The notes under the pieces: model-generated
Database searches by the model: none
What the model was told of the DNA's origin: nothing
Seen by the model: the letters and a program-made list of their open reading frames with translations, nothing else
NCBI GenBank assembly: GCA_041740995.1
Contig: JBGSKY010000153.1
Span: 1-47,353, forward strand
Reading direction: 5' to 3'
Length of the DNA: 47,353 nucleotides
Origin: JBGSKY01 sp041740995
GTDB taxonomy: Bacteria > Planctomycetota > Planctomycetia > Pirellulales > Pirellulaceae
Shown: piece after piece, positions 7,225 to 16,487 of the stretch
Position numbering within the stretch: the first letter of the stretch is position 1
Layout: each line of letters opens with the position of its first letter
Translations under genes and position numbers: made by a program

Positions 7225-8688
7225 TCACGCCAAAATGCCTTCAACAAATTTTGCCGCGGAATTTTCAACTAGATGAATATCTCGAGTGCCGCTGCGGAAT
7301 TTGACTTCATTGTGATCTAGACCGAATAGATGCAGTACTGTCGCAAGCCAGTCATGATGCGTGACGATGTCTTCTACCGCGTGATGCGAGAAATCGTCGG
7401 TTGCTCCATAAACATGTCCAGCTTTCATGCCACCACCAGCGACCCATTGGCTGAAGCCAAAAGTGTTGTGATCACGTCCGACTCGTTTCATAGGATCGGC
7501 GCCGGTGGGGATTTGAATGACAGGCAAACGCCCCATTTCACCGGTAAATTGAACCAGCGTTTCATCGAGCATGCCGCGTTGTTTCAAATCCTTTACTAGC
7601 GCGGCTGCCGGTCGATCTATACCTAAACATTGCTTAGGCAGCTTTGTCAAAATCTCATCGTGATGATCCCAGCTTTGACCATTATTGAAAATCTGAACAA
7701 ACCGTACGCCACGTTCAACCAAACGCCGTGCAATCAGGCAACGCGTGCCGTAGTCTCGTGTAACTTCCTCATCAATACCATACATCTGAATCGTCGCTTT
7801 GGATTCAGATGAGATATCGAACGCTTCCTTTGCAGACAATTGCATCTTGGCGGCGAGCTGATAACTTGCGATTCTCGCCGCAAGATCAGTCTCGCCCGGG
7901 TGTTGTTTTAAATGACTTCGATTGAAGGCTTCGATCAGTTGCAATTGTGTACGTTGTGGCTTTCCCTGCAACATCGCCGGTGGATCGAGGTTAAGCATTC
8001 TTGGTTCCGTTGGTCTGACCACGGTGCCTTGGTAAAGTGAAGGCAACGCACCGTTTGACCAGTTTTCGCTACCCATTAATGGCATACCGGCTGGGTCGGT
8101 CAAAGCCACGAACGCAGGCAACTCCTGAGACATCGAACCTAATGATTTCAGCAGCCATGCGCCTAGCGTTGCCCGACCACGAACACCACTGCCCGTATTG
8201 AGAGCATACATTGCAGGCAGGTGGTTATTAACGTCGCTATGCATTGAACGAATCAATGTAATGTCGTCCGCTATCTTTCCTAAGCACGGTACCAAATCGG
8301 AGAGTTCCATCCCGCACTGTCCACGCGGACGGAATTTTGCCATTGGGCCCATCAGCTTTCGACTCGCTTCAGCCGCGTTATCAAAAACAACGTCACCAGA
8401 GTAATCTTGACCATCGCGTTTTATCAGTTCGGACTTTGGATCAAACATATCCATTTGGCTTGGACCACCGATCATGAACATCGAAATCATCGCTTTCGCG
8501 CGCGCAGGTTTTGGCGGATCTTTCGGCATCAAATCGTAAGTTTGTGGCTCAAGAACTGGTGGCTTGAGATTCGCCCCCTCGGCGTAAACGCCCTCTTGTT
8601 GCATCAACATCGAGGCGGCAATTCCGGCTAAACCGAAACCGGCGGACTCAAGTACGTGTCGACGGGAACATAATTGATATTCTTTCAT
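7225..8688 (-). CDS. DUF1501 protein, Tat-exported, first of two
   Basis: The 487-aa product begins with a twin-arginine-like signal (SRRHVLESAGFGLAGIAAS). The DUF1501 body follows: MISMFMIGGPSQMDMFDPK, LIRSMHSDVNNHLPA, a GVRFVQIFNNGQSWDHHDE segment and a C-terminal LHLFGLDHNEVKF. DUF1501 belongs to the alkaline-phosphatase/sulfatase-like superfamily, but no catalytic Cys/Ser of sulfatases is apparent and the activity is unknown. It starts 3 nt after the upstream PSD1 gene and ends the operon that begins at the IclR regulator. DUF1501 and PSD1 genes form conserved pairs in planctomycetes, so the two products probably act together outside the cytoplasm. Confidence 0.92.
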   Translation of the reverse strand: MKEYQLCSRRHVLESAGFGLAGIAASMLMQQEGVYAEGANLKPPVLEPQTYDLMPKDPPKPARAKAMISMFMIGGPSQMDMFDPKSELIKRDGQDYSGDVVFDNAAEASRKLMGPMAKFRPRGQCGMELSDLVPCLGKIADDITLIRSMHSDVNNHLPAMYALNTGSGVRGRATLGAWLLKSLGSMSQELPAFVALTDPAGMPLMGSENWSNGALPSLYQGTVVRPTEPRMLNLDPPAMLQGKPQRTQLQLIEAFNRSHLKQHPGETDLAARIASYQLAAKMQLSAKEAFDISSESKATIQMYGIDEEVTRDYGTRCLIARRLVERGVRFVQIFNNGQSWDHHDEILTKLPKQCLGIDRPAAALVKDLKQRGMLDETLVQFTGEMGRLPVIQIPTGADPMKRVGRDHNTFGFSQWVAGGGMKAGHVYGATDDFSHHAVEDIVTHHDWLATVLHLFGLDHNEVKFRSGTRDIHLVENSAAKFVEGILA

Positions 8689-8691
8689 GGC

Positions 8692-11367
8692 TTACTCCAC
8701 ATATAAGAAGCGGTTCGTGGATAACAATGTTTGGCATAGGCTTGCGTAAGCCGCAATGTCGGGTGCGTGGTCAAACTTCTTTACCGTTTCAACCCAGGCC
8801 GCTTCGTCGTATTTGCGAAACTCGGCTGATTGAATTTTCAGGTACAGCAAACACTTGCGCATTTCATCCGCCGTTGGTTCGGCCGCATAGAAACGTCGGA
8901 ATAGCTCACGAATACGGTCGTTGGAATCGATAAATTCGCTCTCAAACATTCGATCGGCGACCTGATCTGTGACTTCCGTGATCAGTTTGTCATTCAGAAA
9001 CCATAATGATTGCGGCGCGACAGTCGAGCACAGCCGCCCATCGCAGTTAGGAGACATGATTGGAGCGTCAAACGTGTCTAGCATTGTCAGTGGCGAAATT
9101 CTTTCGTTGGAAAGATAGATACTGCGTCGGTTTTTCTGATTACCGACATCAACAATGTCTTCCAATAAGCCGTCGTTGTTAAATATTGCGCGACCGATGA
9201 CAACATGGCCATCGCTCTGCGTTGCGATCGGCACAGACGGTCCACCCATTTCCAAATTGAGCAAACCGGTGACGGACAATATTGCGTCGCGAACTTCTTC
9301 AGCGTCTAAGCGACGCATACTCATCCGTGAAAGCCATCGGTTGCTTGGATCGACCTTTTCGCTCGAGTCGCTTCGAAGCGAAGATTGTTGATAAGTGTGC
9401 GACATGACGATCATTTTGTGTAGTCGCTTCATATACCAGCCGTGCTCAACAAAGTCACTGGCTAACCAATCAAGCAACCGTGGATGGCTCGGTTCTTCGC
9501 CGGAAAGACCAAAATCACTGGTTGTGGTCACCAGCCCTTTTCCAAAGTGATGGGACCAAATTCGATTAACTGCGACGCGCGCAACAGTTGGATGAGTGCC
9601 GTCAGTCAGTTGCATTGCATAGGCAAGTCGGCGACCGGTCGTGGAAAGAACCTCGCGATTAATCGGAATCTTTTCCGCATTTCGCTTGCGAGCCAACACG
9701 AATACTTCGCGTGGTTGAACTGGCGACTTGGGTGAGAGCGGATCGCCGCGTGAGAACACGGCACTCTTGGGCAGGGATTTATCTGATTCGCGAATGCATG
9801 CAACGATGCGCGGAGTAGGTCCACTTTCACGCAGTTCGTCGATCTTCTTTTGTGCCTGAAAGAACTCTTCGAACTTTACTTTGTCGTAGGTTGATATCTG
9901 TCCCAAAATACCTTCAATCGATTTAAACATCGGAAACTGCTCGAGCAATTTCTTTTCTGAGTCGTCGCGTTGATCGTGTTCTTTTTCTGCGGCCGCGATG
10001 ATCGCTTCCCTTCGATCGTCCGGTAATTCGCTGATGAGACGAGCGTAGATTTCAGTCGCGAGTTCGCGTTTCTTCTTGGCGAGTTCTGCTTCCTGCTCTT
10101 TAGCAATAGCGTCGATCCGTTCAATTTCTCTGGCGATGTCTTGCGGAGTCAAATCTAGGACGCGATTTTCTGGTTTGGTCCAACTATCAAGCGGGAACGC
10201 TGGATCGAAAATCGCGCGCAGGCTGTAGTAGTCTTCCGCAGAAATCGGGTCGTAGCGATGGTCGTGACACTGAGCACAGCCGACTGTCAAACCAAGGACC
10301 GCCGACGAGACAACTTTTATCGTCTCAGCGACAGCCTGATTGCGATCGTTGATCGCTTCCTGTCGCTGCGTCAGATCAGGCGCCATCTGCAAAAATCCTG
10401 TCGCGGTTATCAATTCGACGTGACGATCATTGTCTGGATCAGGCGGTGATCCGTGAGTAAGATCGCCAATGATTTCATCGCCAGCGATTTGTTCCTGCAA
10501 GAATTGATCGTAAGGTTTATCGATGTTGATGGAATCAATTACATAATCGCGATATCGCCAAGCATAGGGACGATGAATATCGTCAGCCAAGTAGCCATCA
10601 GTTTCGCTGTAACCAGCAATGTCGAGCCAGTGTCGTCCCCAACGCACTCCAAATTGTTCGGAGGCGAGTAAGCGATCAACTACCTTTTCATACGCTTTAG
10701 GCAAGTTGTCAGCCAGGAATTCATCGAGCTCTTGCGGTGTTGGTGGTAGGCCTGTCAAGTCAAAAGTGACTCGGCGTAGTAACATGTTTCGCTCGACCGT
10801 TGGCGATTGATCAAGTTTGATTTGTCTCAGCTTCTCCAGCACAAAAGCATCGATAGGCGTCTTAACAATACCATCGCTAATGAGCGGAACTTCTACGTCT
10901 GCGACTGGCTGGAACGACCAAAACCCTAATTCCTCTGGCGTGTATTTAGCTTCATTGACGTCCGCCGGTTCCGGTCGAAGCGTTGGGCTTCCGGCAGCAA
11001 TCCAGCGACGAATCGTATTCTTATCCGCGGCATTTAGCTTCTTTGGCCCCTCGGGCATTTCATCCGATTCTATCCGTTCCCATAGAAGGCTCTCGTCGGG
11101 ATTATGATTCGAAATTGCCGGTCCTGAGTCACCACCATGTTGCATCAAGCGAACCAAACGGACATCTAATCCGCCTGACAAGTCCTCCTCTTCCCCGTGA
11201 CAATGAAAGCACATCGCCTTGAAGATCGGGCGCACGTCACTTTCAAAATAAGGAACGTCGACAAGATTTTTCGTTCGCTCAGCCTCCGCGCCAAACAAGC
11301 TGTTGCAGCTAAGCAGAATCGCGAAAGCAGCTGAAGTAAATCGTAATCGCCAGCTTGCAAAGTTCAT
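8692..11367 (-). CDS. PSD1 / planctomycete cytochrome C protein (DUF1549-DUF1553), first of two
   Basis: The 891-aa product has a signal peptide ending near SLFGAEA. An N-terminal planctomycete cytochrome domain carries CFHCH (Cys53, Cys56, His57). The DUF1549 region (LRRVTFDLTGLPPTPQELDE, WGRHWLDIAGYSETDGY) carries a second haem motif, CAQCHDHRYDPIS. The DUF1553 region contains the typical HPTVARVAVNRIWSHHFGKG and RRLDAEEVRDAIL. A charged helical insert at about residues 400-500 may be coiled. The ATG overlaps the preceding DUF1501 stop by 4 nt. Covalent haem attachment in the periplasm is expected from the motifs. The reaction is unknown; an oxidoreductase acting on a polymer or peptide-derived substrate is only an inference. 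Confidence 0.93.
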   Translation of the reverse strand: MNFASWRLRFTSAAFAILLSCNSLFGAEAERTKNLVDVPYFESDVRPIFKAMCFHCHGEEEDLSGGLDVRLVRLMQHGGDSGPAISNHNPDESLLWERIESDEMPEGPKKLNAADKNTIRRWIAAGSPTLRPEPADVNEAKYTPEELGFWSFQPVADVEVPLISDGIVKTPIDAFVLEKLRQIKLDQSPTVERNMLLRRVTFDLTGLPPTPQELDEFLADNLPKAYEKVVDRLLASEQFGVRWGRHWLDIAGYSETDGYLADDIHRPYAWRYRDYVIDSINIDKPYDQFLQEQIAGDEIIGDLTHGSPPDPDNDRHVELITATGFLQMAPDLTQRQEAINDRNQAVAETIKVVSSAVLGLTVGCAQCHDHRYDPISAEDYYSLRAIFDPAFPLDSWTKPENRVLDLTPQDIAREIERIDAIAKEQEAELAKKKRELATEIYARLISELPDDRREAIIAAAEKEHDQRDDSEKKLLEQFPMFKSIEGILGQISTYDKVKFEEFFQAQKKIDELRESGPTPRIVACIRESDKSLPKSAVFSRGDPLSPKSPVQPREVFVLARKRNAEKIPINREVLSTTGRRLAYAMQLTDGTHPTVARVAVNRIWSHHFGKGLVTTTSDFGLSGEEPSHPRLLDWLASDFVEHGWYMKRLHKMIVMSHTYQQSSLRSDSSEKVDPSNRWLSRMSMRRLDAEEVRDAILSVTGLLNLEMGGPSVPIATQSDGHVVIGRAIFNNDGLLEDIVDVGNQKNRRSIYLSNERISPLTMLDTFDAPIMSPNCDGRLCSTVAPQSLWFLNDKLITEVTDQVADRMFESEFIDSNDRIRELFRRFYAAEPTADEMRKCLLYLKIQSAEFRKYDEAAWVETVKKFDHAPDIAAYASLCQTLLSTNRFLYVE

Positions 11368-12818
11368 GAGAATAACTCCGTTGCAACGCGGACAGGTCCG
11401 CCATCAATCATCGACTTGGCAAGCCCATTGTGCTTGTAAACTAACTTTTTGTGATCTAAACCAAATAGATGCATGACCGTCGCGTGAAAATCTTCTGCCG
11501 TGAAATGACCTTCGATTGTTTCATGTCCCCACTCATCGGTCGCGCCATGAATTAGGCCTGGTTTTATGCCTGCACCGGCCATCCACATGTAACCCGCTTT
11601 GCCATTGTGATCGCGACCCCAAGATGGTCGCTCGCCGGTCGCCTCTGCAGTCGGCAAGCGTCCCATTTCGCCGCCCCAGCGAACTAAGGTCGTCTCAAGC
11701 AAGCCGCGTTGCTTTAAATCTTTGATCAGAGCCGCACAAGGTTGATCGACTGCCCGGCAACTCTTTTCCAAACCGGCTTTTAGGTTTCCGTGACTGTCCC
11801 AGTCGACGTCACCATTTCCATCCAGGAATAAACTGATGAAACGCACACCGCGTTCGACTAGTCTTCGAGCAATCAAACATTGCTCCGCATAGCCTCGGGT
11901 GTCTGGATTGTTGATGCCGTACATCTCCAAGACATAGGCTGGTTCGCCGCTCAAATCGAAAGCTTCTTTGGCCGAGTCTTGCATCTTGGCCGCGAGTGCA
12001 TAACTTGCAATTCGGGCATGTAAATCGGTTTCGGATGGATTGTTTTGCAAGTGCGCTAGATTGAGTTGATCGAGAAGCTTCAGTTGCGCCTGTTGACTCG
12101 CACCAGCCAAATGCTCTGGCGGATCTAAGTTAAGAATTCGAGGAATTGCATTGCGGACCATGGTGCCCTGATAAAGCGACGGAAGATAGCCTGCAGACCA
12201 GTTGTGTTCGTTCAGATATGGCAAGCCTCCTTGAGCTGTTAGGGCAACAAAAGAAGGCAGCGAATCGCTTTGGCTACCTAGACCATATGTCAACCAACTC
12301 CCGAGCGATGGATGGCCGGGAGTCGGATGAGCACTGCAGGCTAAATAAGCACCACGATCGTGCGCATTGGTACCGAAGTGCATCCCGCGAATATGGCAGA
12401 CTTCATCGACGATTGACGCAAGATGCGGCATCAATTCGGAAACTTCTAATCCACATTGGCCATACTTCTGAAATTTCCAAGGAGAGCCAAATATGATTCC
12501 TGAAGCGCCAGCTTGGTTATCAGTATCAAGCTTTCCAGGATACTTTTCGCCGTCGCGTTTGGTCAGTTCTTCTTTAGGATCACACAAATCCATTTGGCTT
12601 GGACCGCCAAACATGAACAAGTCGATCATCGCATTGGCGCGGGCAGGCATTGGCGGCGTCTTCGGCTTCAGATCGTAAATAACATCGAAGTCTGGCTTAA
12701 CGATTTCCGTTTCCGCGGCAAGCAAGCCATCGCGCTGTAGCAACCACGGAATCGCAATAGAAGACGCCGTGATGCCGCGCAAAAAATTTCGACGCTGTTG
12801 TGAAATATGAGTGTTCAT
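11364..12818 (-). CDS. DUF1501 protein, Tat-exported, second of two
   Basis: From the ATG at 12818 the product is 484 aa. This start gives a 4-nt ATGA overlap with the preceding PSD1 gene and a proper Tat signal (QQRRNFLRGITASSIAIPWL); a start at 12860 would add 14 unlikely residues. The body parallels the other DUF1501 protein throughout: MIDLFMFGGPSQMDLCDPKE, LGSWLTYGLGSQSDSLPSFV, NLDPPEHLAGASQQAQLKLL and HLFGLDHKKLVYKHNG. The two are clear paralogues but well diverged. Enzymatic activity is unknown. Confidence 0.92.
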   Translation of the reverse strand: MNTHISQQRRNFLRGITASSIAIPWLLQRDGLLAAETEIVKPDFDVIYDLKPKTPPMPARANAMIDLFMFGGPSQMDLCDPKEELTKRDGEKYPGKLDTDNQAGASGIIFGSPWKFQKYGQCGLEVSELMPHLASIVDEVCHIRGMHFGTNAHDRGAYLACSAHPTPGHPSLGSWLTYGLGSQSDSLPSFVALTAQGGLPYLNEHNWSAGYLPSLYQGTMVRNAIPRILNLDPPEHLAGASQQAQLKLLDQLNLAHLQNNPSETDLHARIASYALAAKMQDSAKEAFDLSGEPAYVLEMYGINNPDTRGYAEQCLIARRLVERGVRFISLFLDGNGDVDWDSHGNLKAGLEKSCRAVDQPCAALIKDLKQRGLLETTLVRWGGEMGRLPTAEATGERPSWGRDHNGKAGYMWMAGAGIKPGLIHGATDEWGHETIEGHFTAEDFHATVMHLFGLDHKKLVYKHNGLAKSMIDGGPVRVATELFS

Positions 12819-15400
12819 GGTGTATAAAGAAACTCGTTCGAGGCAAATACAACCTGGCAAATCGCTGCCAAAGCGTCGACTTCCACTTGTCTTGTCAGTT
12901 CTTCTGTGTTGCTCAGCAAGCGTTGACGATGTTGTTCGCTGGTGAGGAAATTAACGGCAGTTGCCAGCTCATCGGAGCTGGGGTCACGACCATAAGTTAG
13001 CCGCCACAACTGACCGATGTGCACCGACGCATCGCCTGGTTCGGAAATCAATCTTTCGGCGAACGCCCTGCTCTGCTCGACTACAAATGTGTTGTTGAGC
13101 ATCATCAGCGACTGCGGAGCGTTAGTGCTACAAACTCGTTGACTACAATTGGGAGCCATGTTAGGCATGTCAAACGCTTCGAGCACTGAAAGAGTTCTCT
13201 CGCGACGGAGTTGAACGTAGATGCTTCGTCGATAAGCTTGTTCACCCAGCGGTTCGATTGCCTTGACGACGCCATTACTTGCTTCGGAAATTTCTTTCCC
13301 AAGCTCGATCCCACCAGCCGGATTACGAGCGACAACTGCAGGACGACCACCTATGTCGCATACCAATTTTCCGCTGACGGCGAGCATTGAGTCGCGAACC
13401 ACTTCCGCTTCCAGTCGGCGAAGTGACATCCGCGCGAAATATTGGTTGGAACCGTCAATCGACTCAGCAGGTAGGTTGCGGTTAGCCTGTTGATAGGTTT
13501 TTGAGGTCATTACCAATCGATGGAACGACTTCAAATCCCAATTGGCATCCACAAACCATTGCGCGAGATAGTCCAGAAGATCGCCATGCAATGGCCGAGG
13601 TGTTCGCATACCAAAATCTTCGGTCGTTGTCACGATTCCTTGACCAAAGTGATGCATCCAAAATCGGTTCGTTAAAACTCGAGCGACCAAGGGATGGTGG
13701 CCGCTGGTCAACCATTGGGTATATGCCAATCGCCGGCCCGTAGTCGGCAGATTCTCTTCGTTCGATTTGATGATGGGACGGGCTTCGAAGATCTGCAAAT
13801 CCCCTGGTGAGACAACTTCGCGAGGCTGTGCTGGATTGCCACGATGGAAACGTCGTGTCTGAGGGATCGAAGACGGGTTTTCGGTTGCCGCCATAAAAGT
13901 CCGTGATAGTTTGGTCGCGCGAATCTCTTCTGCCTTGCGCAGCAATTCGACTCGCAAAGCTTCCGAGCTTTCGGTGTTGGGAATAAACCTTAAGTGGTCT
14001 ACGATCTCAAAGTCGCAATCGAACTTCTTGAGCAATTCTCGTTCACCTTCACTGCGTTCATCGACTGGCTTATTCCAAGCGAGTCGAATTTTATTTTTGG
14101 TCGCTTCGTCGGTATCACCCATGCGAACTTCCAAATATTCGGCATACACTCGGTTTATTAAGGCTTTTCGCTGAGCGTCGATGGCCAGCGCGGACGCTTC
14201 GATCGTTCTATTAGTTTCTAACTCCTGGGCGGTGTAAGCCTCGTACTCACGTTGCTGCGGTTCACGCCAATCGGCTGGGTTAAAGACGGGTTCTACCAGC
14301 GAACGTATACGAAAGTAATCAACTTGTGAAATTGGATCGAAACGATGGTCGTGGCACTGGGCGCATTGCAAAGTTAGGCCTAACAAAGAATTGCCGATGA
14401 TGCGGATCGTGTTGACTAAGACTTCTTCTTTTGCAACAGATGGATCATCTGGTCTATCAGCCGTGGTATCGGGAGCCATTCGCAGAAAGCCAGTCGCCGC
14501 GATAATGTCCCACTTCTCTGGATCGTCGATAACGGTATCGGTTTGCTGCGAAGTCAAACCTACCAATTCATCACCAGCCAATTGTTCTTGGATGAAACGG
14601 TCCCAAGGTTTATTCTCGTTAATTGCACGGACGACATAGTCGCGATACTGCCAAGCGTGATCACGAGGGCTATCTAAATCACCGCCGTTGGAATCGGAGT
14701 AGCCAACGACGTCAAGCCAGTGTCGCCCCCATCGTTCGCCATATGCGGGCGATTGAAGTAACTGATCGATCAAACGAGACCAAGCGTCTGGCGAGTCGTC
14801 CTGGACAAACGCGTCGATTTCTTTTGGCGTCGGTGGTAAGCCCAACAAGTCAAACGATGCGCGACGAATCAGCGTGATACGATCAGCCGCGACTGCAAAA
14901 TTCAGATTTTTTTCGCTGAAGGCGGCTTGAATGAATGCGTCGATCGGATTGGCTTGTCCAACATCAGGCACCTGAGGCTTAACGACCGGATTAAACCCCC
15001 AGTGCGACTGTTCTGAGTCAGTTATGTAAAAGTCTGGTGCTTCAGGCGGCTCAATACGCTTGGTTTTGTATCCCGACGACAACCAACGTCGAATTGTGTC
15101 GACATCCTGCGATTCTAGTGGCTTGCCTTCGATCGGCATCTCTCCCGTCGCAACGACTTCCAATAGTCGCGACGCTGATGGAGAATCCGCGTCGATTGCC
15201 GAAGCATCGAGCATAAAACGAACTTGTCGCAAATCCACATCACCTTCCATTTCGCCATCTTCACCATGACAGTAAAAGCAATGTGCTTTTAAAATGGGTC
15301 GGACGTCTGATTCGAAAAACAAAGTGTTATCGTCCTGCGCAAGCAGTGTGCAGCTAGTGAGAAAACAGACGATTAAATACATCAACTTTGGAGTTCTCAT
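12815..15400 (-). CDS. PSD1 / planctomycete cytochrome C protein (DUF1549-DUF1553), second of two
   Basis: The 861-aa product has a signal peptide (LMYLIVCFLTSCTLLAQ). An N-terminal CFYCH motif (Cys41, Cys44, His45) is followed by the DUF1549 segments RRASFDLLGLPPTPKEIDAF and WGRHWLDVVGYSDSNGG, a second haem motif CAQCHDHRFDPIS, and the DUF1553 segments HPLVARVLTNRFWMHHFGQG and RRLEAEVVRDSML. It is paralogous to the protein at 8692-11367, so the operon holds a doubled PSD1-DUF1501 unit. Its ATG overlaps the M19 dipeptidase stop by 4 nt, linking the redox/export module to the peptide-cleaving enzyme. Confidence 0.93.
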   Translation of the reverse strand: MRTPKLMYLIVCFLTSCTLLAQDDNTLFFESDVRPILKAHCFYCHGEDGEMEGDVDLRQVRFMLDASAIDADSPSASRLLEVVATGEMPIEGKPLESQDVDTIRRWLSSGYKTKRIEPPEAPDFYITDSEQSHWGFNPVVKPQVPDVGQANPIDAFIQAAFSEKNLNFAVAADRITLIRRASFDLLGLPPTPKEIDAFVQDDSPDAWSRLIDQLLQSPAYGERWGRHWLDVVGYSDSNGGDLDSPRDHAWQYRDYVVRAINENKPWDRFIQEQLAGDELVGLTSQQTDTVIDDPEKWDIIAATGFLRMAPDTTADRPDDPSVAKEEVLVNTIRIIGNSLLGLTLQCAQCHDHRFDPISQVDYFRIRSLVEPVFNPADWREPQQREYEAYTAQELETNRTIEASALAIDAQRKALINRVYAEYLEVRMGDTDEATKNKIRLAWNKPVDERSEGERELLKKFDCDFEIVDHLRFIPNTESSEALRVELLRKAEEIRATKLSRTFMAATENPSSIPQTRRFHRGNPAQPREVVSPGDLQIFEARPIIKSNEENLPTTGRRLAYTQWLTSGHHPLVARVLTNRFWMHHFGQGIVTTTEDFGMRTPRPLHGDLLDYLAQWFVDANWDLKSFHRLVMTSKTYQQANRNLPAESIDGSNQYFARMSLRRLEAEVVRDSMLAVSGKLVCDIGGRPAVVARNPAGGIELGKEISEASNGVVKAIEPLGEQAYRRSIYVQLRRERTLSVLEAFDMPNMAPNCSQRVCSTNAPQSLMMLNNTFVVEQSRAFAERLISEPGDASVHIGQLWRLTYGRDPSSDELATAVNFLTSEQHRQRLLSNTEELTRQVEVDALAAICQVVFASNEFLYTP

Positions 15401-16461
15401 GGAAGTACCTCACCAAAGAATCGAAGCCAATTGCCATGCATTACTTGTGCGATAGCCATATCGCTGTAACCTCGGGCGGACAATTTCGAACATAGGATAT
15501 TTGGCAAATCGCTATAGCGTTTCAAGTCTGTCGGCGTCTGTTCGTTGCCGTAGCCGCCATCTAGATCTGTCCCAATGCCAACGTGTTCTGTATCGCCCGC
15601 CAATTCACACACAATGTCAATATTTTGGACCACTGCATCAATTGTTGCTGTTGGTATCGACTTGCCATAAGTGAAACCGTGCTCAAGCATAATTGCATCG
15701 CAGGCAATGCCGATAATGCCGTCTCGCTCAATCACTAACTTGGTTTGCGCGTCGCTAAATTGCCGCTCCCAGTTGCTGACTCGACGCGAGTTTTGATGGC
15801 TAGCGTGGACTCGACCGCTGAACAAATCGGCAACTTGCCAGAAAGATTTTTCGGATAAGTGAGTCATGTCTACAGTGATCCCAAGTCTCTCGATATGCTT
15901 GAGCAGATTAATTGCTTCCACAGCCAAGCCATTTGCGCTGCGAGTGCCGCCGCCATAACGATTGGATCCATAATGCGTCAGTCCGATCGCCCGAAGGCCG
16001 TGCTGATAAAACTCCTCGATCGTCTCAGGAACGAGCAATGGATCGGCTCCCTCCATTGTCAAAATAATTCCAAGCGATCTGTTCGCCGAATCGGCATTGA
16101 AGCGATCAACATGCTGTCGCAAATCTTCAGCGGTTCTAAGCATTCGCAGCCAACCAGCTTGTTCCATCGCCCGGTAATAGGCTAAGTGTGCGTGAGCAAA
16201 TGAGTAACATGCCTCCGGCGTTGTATGTCCAAAAGTGTCGGCCACGCTCTGCTCAAGTCTTGCAAGTAATGTGGCCAGACAAACGCCGACGCCAGCTTGT
16301 CGCAACTCTGGAAAGCTGACCGTGTTAGTGCATCGTCCTAGTTGCGATTCCATTCCAGCGACTCGTTCTTGCACACGGATATCATCCACTGATTGCCGCA
16401 AGTCGCGGTTCAGGTCGACGCCATTAAGCGCCAAGTCGAGATGGGCATCGAACAATAACAT
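15397..16461 (-). CDS. Membrane dipeptidase, peptidase family M19 (renal dipeptidase type)
   Basis: The 354-aa product shows the M19 metal-site series: the first HxD in DAHLDL (His7, Asp9), Glu in ILTMEGADP, His in VDMTHLSEKSFW, His in HASHQNSRRVSNWERQFSD and Asp in GIGTDLDGGYG. It ends with the family's HGNWLRFF. M19 enzymes are binuclear-zinc dipeptidases that often accept a D-residue at the second position. No signal peptide is seen, so it probably acts in the cytoplasm. It lies 26 nt after the RraA-like gene and overlaps the next PSD1 gene by 4 nt. The context favours cleavage of an imported dipeptide or peptide-like compound. Confidence 0.88.
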   Translation of the reverse strand: MLLFDAHLDLALNGVDLNRDLRQSVDDIRVQERVAGMESQLGRCTNTVSFPELRQAGVGVCLATLLARLEQSVADTFGHTTPEACYSFAHAHLAYYRAMEQAGWLRMLRTAEDLRQHVDRFNADSANRSLGIILTMEGADPLLVPETIEEFYQHGLRAIGLTHYGSNRYGGGTRSANGLAVEAINLLKHIERLGITVDMTHLSEKSFWQVADLFSGRVHASHQNSRRVSNWERQFSDAQTKLVIERDGIIGIACDAIMLEHGFTYGKSIPTATIDAVVQNIDIVCELAGDTEHVGIGTDLDGGYGNEQTPTDLKRYSDLPNILCSKLSARGYSDMAIAQVMHGNWLRFFGEVLP

Positions 16462-16487
16462 TGCGTTGCTGTTGAAGTGAGAAGCTT

